Shown here: piece after piece, positions 55,762 through 64,000 of the stretch
Layout of the letters: each line of letters opens with the position of its first letter
How positions within the stretch are numbered: the first letter of the stretch is position 1
Assembly: GCA_023055425.1 (NCBI GenBank)
Contig: JALGPY010000008.1
Span: 21,301,359 to 21,365,358 of the forward strand
DNA length: 64,000 nt
Direction of reading: 5' to 3'
From: Linanthus parryae
Lineage: Eukaryota > Streptophyta > Magnoliopsida > Ericales > Polemoniaceae
The notes under the pieces: model-generated
The model's database searches: none
What the model saw: the letters and a program-made list of their open reading frames with translations, nothing else
Told to the model about the DNA's origin: nothing
Made by a program: the position numbers and the translations under genes

Positions 55762-58700
55762 TGGCTCTTACCAATACATCACAGGCTTCATAGCCTCTAT
55801 ACCTCCTCTCTAATATACATAATCTTTTGTCGTTCAAACTCGACGGGTCCAATTTTGTGCTTTGGGGACATGAGATCTCCTCTATTTTACGAACACATTC
55901 ACTTTTGGCTCCATCGATGGATCTATTCCTTGCCCACTGGCAAATTTTCTGAACGTCGACGGCACAACGGTTACTAATCCGTCCGTTTCTGCATGGGTTC
56001 TCCAGGACCAAGCGGTCCTTACGATCCTAAATGCTACTCTCTCCACGGAAGCACTTACACAGGTGATTGGCTCCACTGATTCACGCTCTGCTTGGAAAAC
56101 CCTAGAAAGGCGATATGCCTCCCTTACCAGATCTCACATCCTCCATTTGAAGTCATACCTTCAAAACATCAAGAAGGGTTCTTATTCGATCGATCTTTAC
56201 ATGTAGAAGCTTTCGACCATCAGAAACAAACTCGCCGTTTTTTTTTTTTTGGTCGTTGATGAAGATATGCTATTGTTTGCCTTGAATGGCCTCTCCATCG
56301 AGTATAACCCTTTTTGGTCTTTGTTCTGCACCAGATCTACCCCTCTTCAGTTCGAAAAACTTCATGTTCTTCTAAAATCCAAAGAACAGATGCTTGAATC
56401 CCAGACTCCAGCAAACGATCTCTCTACTCCGACGGCTTTTCACCCTTTTTCGTGGTTGCGGCCATGGTAACCCCAATTTTTGAGGGGGAATTGGTCGGTC
56501 GGGTCAACGTGCTGGTGGACTCTTTGATTAGACTCGAGGAGGTCGATCGGGTTACGGTAGTGGATTCGGATATGGATCGGGTTCAAGTTCTGGATACAAC
56601 TTTGGATATGGATCGGACTCTGGATATGGGTCGGGTTATTGATCCGGTCCCGGATATGGTTCTTGTTCGGGTCGTGGCAGATTCCGACGGGCTCATGGGT
56701 CACGGGGGCGCTCTGATGGTTCAGGTCGTGGTACTGTACCACTTACCTTCCAAATTTGTGGGGGTGGACTTCCATTCGGCCCTAGATTGCTGATATCGAA
56801 TGGACTTTGCTTTTCAATGGAGGTACCCAACTGATCAACTCTCTACCATGGCGGCCTCTACTCAGTCATCGTATTTTGCTTCTTCTCCCATCTGGTTGAT
56901 TGACACAGGCGCCTCCAACCATATGACTTCGGAGCTCGAGAATCTATCTATGCTGGAATCGTACACCGGTAATGACCACGTAACTGTTTGTAACGGGTCT
57001 TCAATGCTTATAAAGCACTCTAGTACCGTCTATTTAACTACATCCACTATTCTTTTGCTCTGATTAATACTCTACATGTTCCTCAATTGGCTGTTAACTT
57101 GCTATCTGTGCGTAAGTTTTGTTGTGATCATAATGCAAGGTTTATCTTTAATATAGCTCTTTTACATTCAGGCCACTCACTAAGGCAAAATCATTTATCA
57201 GGGCAACAGGCAAAATGGACTCTAGTCTATGACGTCTCTTCCTCTTCAATCGGGTCCTCAAGCATATTTGGGATAACGTGTCAAGTCCAACTTGTGGCAT
57301 GGTCGTCTGGGTCACCCTTCTTATTCAGTCATAATTAAATGTGTTAAATGTTCAAATTATGTTTCTTGCCAATCTTCTAGTACTCTCTGTGAAGCATGTT
57401 TAGCTGGGAAAATGTCTAGACTACCCTTTTCTATTTCCACGTCATTTATTTCTAATCCTCTGCATCTTTTACACGACAATGTTTGGGGCTCCGCCTCCAC
57501 AGTTTCTTATAAAGGCTATACATACTATGTTCTTTTCACAGATGATTACTCACATTTTACTTGGTTGTTTCCACTTCGCCATAAATCTGATGTTACTTAT
57601 GTGTTTGGTAAGTTAAAATCTTATATTGAGAAACTTCTTGACTTTTCTATTAGAATCCTTCGCTCAGATGGGGGTGGGGAATACACAGGTTTCATTTTTC
57701 AGAAATTTCTTGCTGATCATGGTAAATTGCATCAAAAAATATTGTCCTCATACCCCACAACAAAATGGTGTTGCAGAACGCAAACATAGACATGTCATTG
57801 AAGCTGCTCTAACACTGTTGCATAGTGCTTTTCTTCCTACACTGTTTTGGTATCATGCTGTTGCAACGGCAACATATATGATAAATCGAATGCCTAGCAA
57901 AAAAACAAGTGATAAGTCACCTTATGAGCCCTTATTTCATACTAAACATGATTTTGCTGCACTTAAAGTTTTTGGGTGCGCTTGCTACCCATGTTTGAAA
58001 CCTTATGTCAAATCCAATCTTGATCCAAATACTAAACAGTGCATATTTTTAGGTTAAGCTGATGGATACAAGGGCTATTTATGCTATGATCGGACTGCAA
58101 ACAGATCCTTTACCTCTCATGATGTTATATTTAATGAATTCAACTTCCTTTATGCTACTGGCTCTTCTACTGCTACTCCTTCATCTGACTTCTCTGACTT
58201 TGTCTTTGTTTCAGGTTCTGCATCCCAACCTGCCATTCCCATTACTCCATCCTTGTCTCCTACAAGGAACACAACTGATAGTTTCACTGGCGTACTGCAG
58301 CCACCTGATGGAACACATGTACCAGATTCGGACCCCTCCTCTATAGGAGCATTGCAGCCTCTTAGCTCAGGCATAGCATCATCTCTAGGCGCAGTGCAGC
58401 TTCCCAGTTCTAGCATGGCATCACCTGTGAACTCAATGATGAGTCCCGTCCTCCCCCCCTCCCATACTGGTGGATATCCAATGAAAACGTGTAGTAAAAT
58501 TTGGCATCTCCAAACATAATTTGTCCATACTGTTTCTGCACCTTTACATTTCTGATTTTACTGCTTTTTCCACCTCACGCACTTCACAATCTGATCCCAT
58601 TTCTTTCACCGAGGCTTCCAAGCATTCTCAGTGACGTACATCCATGACTGGAGACTTTAGAAGCCTCGTACAACAACAGACTTGGCCATTGGTGCCTCCA

Positions 58701-60100
58701 CCTCCTCGTGAAAACATCATAGGGAATGAATGGGTTTTTAGAAAAAAAATTCACCCAGATGGTTATGTTTATTTTTATAAAGCCAGGCTTGTGGCAAAGG
58801 GTTTTCACCAAACCCCTAGCCTTGATTATGACGAGACGTTTAGTCCATTCGTTAAACACGCCACTGTTAGGTGCATTTAGGTGCATTTTGGCCCTTGCAG
58901 GCTCCTTTTCTTGGCCTTTGAGGCAATTAGATGTGAAAAATGCATTTTTACACGGATACCTCCGTGAAAATAGTTTTTATACAACAACCACAAGGATTTA
59001 TTGACCCAAAATTTCATACTTATGTTTGTCATCTTCACAAGTCAATATATGGTCTTAAACAAGCCCATCGGGCTTGGTTTGACCGCTTTACTTCTCACCT
59101 TTTTACTTTAGGTTCTTATGCATCTTATGCCGATACTTCACTTTTTATTCGCCACTGTAACAACAAAATCACAATTCTTCTTTTGTACGATGATATTATC
59201 GTATCGGGCAATGACAATACCTACATTGCCACCCTTATACCTTCTTTACATCAAGAATTTGATATGACCGACATGGGACCCTTAACTTATTTTTTGGGTC
59301 TCCAAATTTCTAGATCTACTACTGTTATTTTATTGCATCAAGAAAAATACAATATTGACCTATTAGCTAAATTTAACATGTCTACATGTAAACCCACTTC
59401 TACTCTTCTAGCCCCTGGGCTTAAATATCATATTTTAGATGGAGCTCTACTTTCTGATCCAACTTTGTATCGCCAACTTATTGGATCACTACAATATCTT
59501 ACTTTTACACGACCGGATATCGCCTTTGAGGTTAACCACCTCAGCCAGTTCATGCATTCCCCCACTCAGCTTCATCTTAGTGGGGAAAAACATATTTTAC
59601 GGTACCTTCTGGGTAAAAAAACACATGGGCTTTTACATCAACGTAGCCATTTACCCGTTAAAACTATTACTGATGAGGATTGGGCCGGGAATATGACAGA
59701 CCGTTGTAGCACTACGGGCCTTGTCATCTTTCTCGGCCCAAATCCGGTCCACTGGGTTTCTAAGAAGCATCCCACAGTGGCCCCTCTTCCACAGAGGCCG
59801 AGTATCGGGCTCTTGCTACAGTTTTCTTGGTTTAAACAATTATTTTTTCTGATTTACGAATTCTTATCTCTCAACCCCCTGTTCTTTGGACTGACAATCT
59901 CTCATCCCAAGCCCTTACTGCAAATCCGCTTTTTCACGCGCGTACTAAGCACATAGAACTCGACTATCACTATGTGGGTTAAAAAGCACTAAACAAAGAA
60001 CTAATTGTCTATTTTATTTCTAGTGCAGATCAGACTGCGAATATCTTCACCAAATCGTTGTCAGCTCCTCACTTCGACTCGCTCAAGCTTAACATGATGG
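55762..60100 (+). pseudogene. Copia-4 gag-pol remnant
   Basis: Pieces in several frames: gag (EDMLLFALNGLSIEYNP, LHVLLKSKEQMLESQ), protease WLIDTGASNHMTSELENL, integrase zinc region LWHGRLGHPSYS, integrase core (RSDGGGEYTG, NGVAERKHRHVIEAA), and reverse transcriptase (FYKARLVAKGFHQTPSLDYDE, KSIYGLKQAHRAWFDRF). The YVDD motif has become YDD by loss of one codon (LLLYDDIIVSGN). RNase H follows (DEDWAGNMTDRCSTTGLV). At least eight frameshifts or stops. Motifs group it with Copia-3. Confidence 0.9.
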
Positions 60101-60139
60101 TAACGCCTTCCTGCTTTACTTCCCAACAGTCTACGGGAG

Positions 60140-60420
60140 GTTAATAACTGAAGAAGTCCAGCCCAAAGTTCCAAGCCCAATTCATTATCTTATAATATGT
60201 CAAGCCCATTCAATAAGGGCCCATTACTCTGAAACCCTAGTAGTGCCGTTAGTTTCTTCCCGTTATAAATAACACCGTTACTAATGATGTATAAATAGTC
60301 TCCTCTGTAGATTAGTGTTTCATTATGTAAATATCTTTCTCCCTCTTCAATACACAGCCGCTTACATTTTCCTCTCTGTACTCTGCGTCTTCTCCATTTC
60401 TCTCAATTAGATTGTATGCA
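60140..60420 (+). repeat. Copia-4 3' LTR
   Basis: About 281 bp, preceded by CTACGGGAGG. Its last 20 bp diverge from the 5' LTR and abut the next element. Confidence 0.75.
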
Positions 60421-63243
60421 ACACCCCCCCTCCCCAAATCACACAGCCGGCCGGGCCGCACGTTTGGAAAGAGATGTCTCCGGCTCCGCCCGGGCTGATG
60501 AGCCCCATTGGGAACGGATAAGGAACGTCGGTTCACAGCTAGTACAACCATCGACAATAATTCAAAACGTACTTTATTACAATTCCAATACAAACAGTGA
60601 TAGAATTTGAAAATCAAGGAATACACTTTTCAGTGAAATAATGTACTATGTGATGTTCCAACTAACAAGCCTTCCTGTCCGAAGTGTCATGAACGTTTCC
60701 CCCACCTCAATAGCCAACCTGCGGTTTTAAAATAGCAAAAGCCGACGCATTTTTAAATAAAATGATCAGCAAACGGCTGAGTAAGCTAACACCCATAGCA
60801 CGTATACAGATTATGAGACATATAACATGAATAACATACTCGCTAATTAAATATAACAGATATATGTTGGGAACAACGTTCTCGTTAATTTGATGTGTCA
60901 TACTTTGTAACGATCTCCAATTTCGTATTCCGACCCAATGACGTGGACCATCTTGGACAAACACTGTTAACAAGATATATTTCAAATTTCGTATTCCAAC
61001 CCAAAGATGTGGACCATCTTGGGACATCACTTTTAAAAGTACTTTTCAATATTCCACAACTCATATTTAGATCTCAAGAGATAGCATTCTCATCGATAGG
61101 AATCGAGTCCAGAAATTCATTTTAGTAATTAGTTGATACGGGGCGTGACCATATCCAATCCACAACCGCTTTCTCATAATGTGCAAAAGCACTACCATAA
61201 CCATAACTCAATCACAGGAGGTTCGCATCATAGCGCCTCATAACCATCTCAATATAACCAATCTCAATATAATCTCATAACAGTAACCAATCACAATATG
61301 TCAGAAATATATCGTATCAGGGATATGGCACAAACCCACGCACAACAGTTTACACTTTACATAATTACGACTTTTCTTCCACGATATATCAAGGTATAAA
61401 TCGGGAGCTCCAAGTAAAGCCGGTGTGGCAATTAACATAATAATCGATGTATGATTGAGAGAGATATTCAGATTTGACCAATAAGTGAGCGGTGTGCTAC
61501 TATTGATAATCGTGACCCGTGAACTAGGTAAACACGGCCTAATTTGGTAGTCGTGATAGGGACGATACGTTTTCATTTCACAATAAGATTTTAGATGTTC
61601 TTCTTTTGGATTCGTTATTTAGATTTGGATACCAATCTCATGCAATATTTCCAAAGAATAGTTTTTCAAAATCAAGTACACAACTCAAATAAAGCATGTA
61701 CGGTAATAGTTCACAAATAACACACGCGATACACGAAAGAATGAAAGGCACACGAGGCTAAGCATATTAACTTACTGAAATCCAAGCTCCTCCTAGAAGT
61801 AGTTCTTGTCTACGAAACCGTCACCTATAAATTGGAACTTCTAACTCAATACACCAAATTTATTTTCTCTAATAATAACAACCTATATATTCTATCTCCT
61901 TTTATTTTTCTCAAAAACGTCTTTTTCTATAATATTCACCCCCAACTATTTTATGAAAAATAACAGTTATTAATTTATAAATCATAATCTAAATAAAGTA
62001 AAGAAAAAAATAATTTTATAAATGATATGAAATTAAAAACAACACTTAGAACCCCAAAAGTTTCTGAAATGTTAACTGCATCCACTTAAGTTTCTGAAAC
62101 GACAAAATAACCCCCCCCAGAAACTTTCTGAAAATTACAGTTTAACCCCCAAATCAAGAACACCCAAACTAACTAATCAAAACATGGATTTATGGTCCTA
62201 AAACTCGATTTTGATTACAGAAAACAACTTAGGATGAGATTTAGAGCATACTCATACCAAATTTTGCGAGAAATGGTCAAGGAACGAGACGGGTCGAAGC
62301 GCAGAAAAAGTCGCCGGAGTCGGAACTCGACCGGAGCTTCTCCGGTTTTTCTTAGCCTCGGTTGAGGCTTCCTCTAGCTCAGTAGGACCTCCAGGAGTTG
62401 AACGGTACTGTTTTGGAGGCGTGGGTCGTCACAGTTGAGCTCCAGCAAAATTCTCGCCGGAAACAATGGGGGTCGCCAGAGTTTTGTTTCTGTCACGTCT
62501 GTTGCTGCCTCTGCTGCTGTTGTTGATGGTGGTGGCTCTTTCGAGCAAGGCAGAGAGGGGAGAGAAGGTGAGAGCAGGGGAAAGGGAGAGAGAGATGGAC
62601 GACAGTGGTGGTGGTGACCATTTTTTTCGGGCGGGTCTTCTCGTCGGGGAAGGCAGAGGCCTTGATGCCGCTGCTGCTGCTTCCTGCTGCTGAACGGAGT
62701 CCAGAGAGAGAGAGAGAGAGAGATGGAGGGAGAGAGGAGAGAGAGAGGGCTGGTGGTGATGTTGTTGGGAGTGGTGGTGGTCTCGGGTGGTTGTGCCGAT
62801 GGAAATGAGGAGGAAGAGTTAAATAGAAGGGGGAGAGGAGAGAGAGAGAGGGTGACAGGGAGAGAGGGAGAAGAGAATGGGTGTGTTGGGGAACAAAATT
62901 TGGCAGTAACCATTGGCAAACAAACTACCCCCTTTCTTTTCTTTTTTTTGTAATTATTATTAGTATCATTATCATATATATAAAAGTATAGTTATAGTAT
63001 AAAATACATTAGATGGATACGGTACAAATACGTGTAGGATACGGTATGACAATACGTGCAAGTATAAATACAAGTATTAAATACTAAAAGTTATGAAAAA
63101 GATAAGTAATACCCCCAACATCAGCTATTTAATATTATCTAAAATTACAACTACCTCCCTACTAGCTATATATTTCAAAAATAACTGTTTAAACCTTACG
63201 AAAAAATACGTCAATAAAATATAGAAAAAGACGGGGTGTTACA
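60417..63243 (-). mobile_element. LTR-like block without coding capacity, possibly a long gypsy LTR
   Basis: On the minus strand it begins TGTAACACCCCG and ends GGGGTGTTGCA, giving TG...CA termini with an 11-bp inverted repeat. The flanks TTGTA and TAGTA are a possible imperfect 5-bp duplication. Length (2.8 kb), a start like Tekay/Del-type LTRs, and CT-rich sequence (62400-62900) suggest a solo LTR. A minus-strand frame at 62374-62919 is serine/proline-rich low-complexity and probably not a gene. No TATA box was pinned down. Confidence 0.35.
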
Positions 63244-63482
63244 TAGTACTTCTTTCGTTTCAGCAGGATATTCTTAATTGAGTTTAAGTAGCTCAACGGA
63301 CAAATGTAACTAACGATATGATATGAAAAAAAATTGCTAATTTAATTATGTTGTACTGTTATGAAATAAGTATAATATTATAAAGAATATTAACTCGTTC
63401 ATATCCTAAGCCAAATCAGTCGGTGAAAGTGGGCTGATGAATAGTGCACTAAAAAGATCGTGGCGAAACAAAGGTGCTATAC
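63244..63482. mobile_element. Possible decayed Stowaway-like MITE
   Basis: Left AGTACTTCTTTCGTTTCAGC and right GGCGAAACAAAGGTGCTA are weakly complementary, and TA dinucleotides flank both. No coding. Low certainty. Confidence 0.35.
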
Positions 63483-63820
63483 ACGTACAAAAATGCTCGC
63501 ATTTTATGAGAGGCTAAGAATTCATTTGTTAATTGTAGTTACGGTATCTAATGTTCCAGACACCATTACACCACAATTACAAAATTAATTAATATTTCCT
63601 ATATGTTCCCTCTCTTTCACCATACTTTCCTTTCTGTGTCGTTTCTTCTCTTTCACCATTTTTTCTTATTTTGTAAGTTTTTTTATGTTGAAAGACTATT
63701 TTGCCCTTAACCTACGCAACCCACGCGTTACCCCCATATTATCCCATTCCCTATCCCCCAACACTTATTATTGATCCCCCACCACCCATTACTTATAATA
63801 GATAGACAGATAGAGAGAGA

Positions 63821-63856
<36 letters not shown>

Positions 63857-64000
63857 TACGAAAGATGAAGAGAACCCGATAAGAGAGGGAGAGGGACAAG
63901 GACGACGAGGAGGTGTTGGCGGTGGAAACACGAAGACGACGACAAAGGAAACGGCGGCGACCCTCTTCTTGTCCTTCTACACTTGACTGACCAAGTCTGA
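63483..64000. repeat. AT-rich flank with a GA microsatellite (63801-63857)
   Basis: An imperfect GATA/GA microsatellite of about 57 bp is followed by a G/A-rich stretch. It could be the leader of a gene beyond the window, but the open frame through it (RQIEREREREIERER) is only the translated microsatellite. Confidence 0.6.

Larger units (their letters stand above)
55471..60420 (+). mobile_element. Copia-4: old decayed Ty1-copia element
   Basis: LTRs at 55471-55747 and 60140-60420 start GTTAATAACTGAAG and share a TATA box (GTATAAATAG), but differ at many positions (more than 15 in about 277), so the insertion is old. The primer site TGGTATCGGAGA at 55748 is mutated. No clear target duplication. 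Confidence 0.9.

Noticed and set aside
62374..62919. 181-codon minus-strand serine/proline-rich protein
   Set aside because: Composition follows the CT/GA-rich DNA, the opposite strand also has open frames, and the position is inside an LTR-like block.
63771..63986. 71-codon frame with RERERE repeats
   Set aside because: Direct translation of a GA microsatellite.

Overview
The window is plant nuclear DNA, most likely from a flowering plant and probably a eudicot. It carries Ty1-copia and Ty3-gypsy elements of plant lineages (Tat-like, Athila-like), plant LINEs, a tRNA-derived SINE, Stowaway-, Tourist- and hAT-type MITEs, and F-box genes of plant-specific types. No bacterial genes, CRISPR arrays or operons are present. 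Most of the sequence is transposable elements, many nested in one another. The few host genes (a DUF295 F-box gene, an F-box/LRR gene and a short-chain dehydrogenase) are all broken, two of them directly by retrotransposons.

1-8.7 kb: the 3' part of a Tat-lineage Ty3-gypsy element. It has the integrase C-terminus (+ strand, one in-frame stop), an array of roughly 54-bp tandem repeats, and a candidate 3' LTR. Between array and LTR lies a large minus-strand gene (3078-7369). Its five exons have consistent splice sites and phases and give an open frame of 1325 codons with a plant-mobile-domain-like N-terminus. This is the most interesting object in the window.

8.7-12.3 kb: a series of small DNA transposons with target-site duplications (TSDs): a G-rich Tourist-like MITE, an hAT MITE and a Stowaway hairpin. 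A tandemly duplicated stretch follows, upstream of an F-box gene.

12.3-18.6 kb: an intact young copia element (Copia-1, 216-bp LTRs with non-canonical ends, 1486-codon ORF). It sits 58 bp upstream of the ATG of a DUF295-type F-box pseudogene in the same orientation.

20.1-31 kb: a TIR element, an LTR fragment, and a LINE (LINE-1) interrupted by a degenerate minus-strand copia (Copia-2), a short LTR-like insert and a second LINE (LINE-2). A separate minus-strand LINE copy (LINE-3) has a 14-bp TSD.

31.2-37.3 kb: a minus-strand F-box/LRR gene split by a nearly intact copia (Copia-3) with perfect 5-bp TSDs and 337-bp LTRs.

38.7-41.6 kb: a possible mitochondrial-DNA insertion, decayed Stowaway copies and a 105-bp SINE with a 17-bp TSD.

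41.8-53.3 kb: a mosaic of minus-strand elements: a truncated copia (Copia-5), two Athila-like fragments (gag and a plant-transposon-protein ORF), two unrelated long LTRs, and a second copy of the G-rich MITE.

53.5-55.2 kb: the first three exons of a short-chain dehydrogenase gene (- strand), cut in its third intron by the Athila-like LTR.

55.5-60.4 kb: an old decayed copia (Copia-4). 60.4-63.2 kb: an LTR-like block without coding capacity. 63.2-64 kb: MITE-like and GA-microsatellite sequence.

The genes do not form a pathway. The window is a record of repeated insertion that has inactivated host genes, with one complex antisense gene preserved inside a retrotransposon. All family assignments come from motifs read by eye; no database search was possible.
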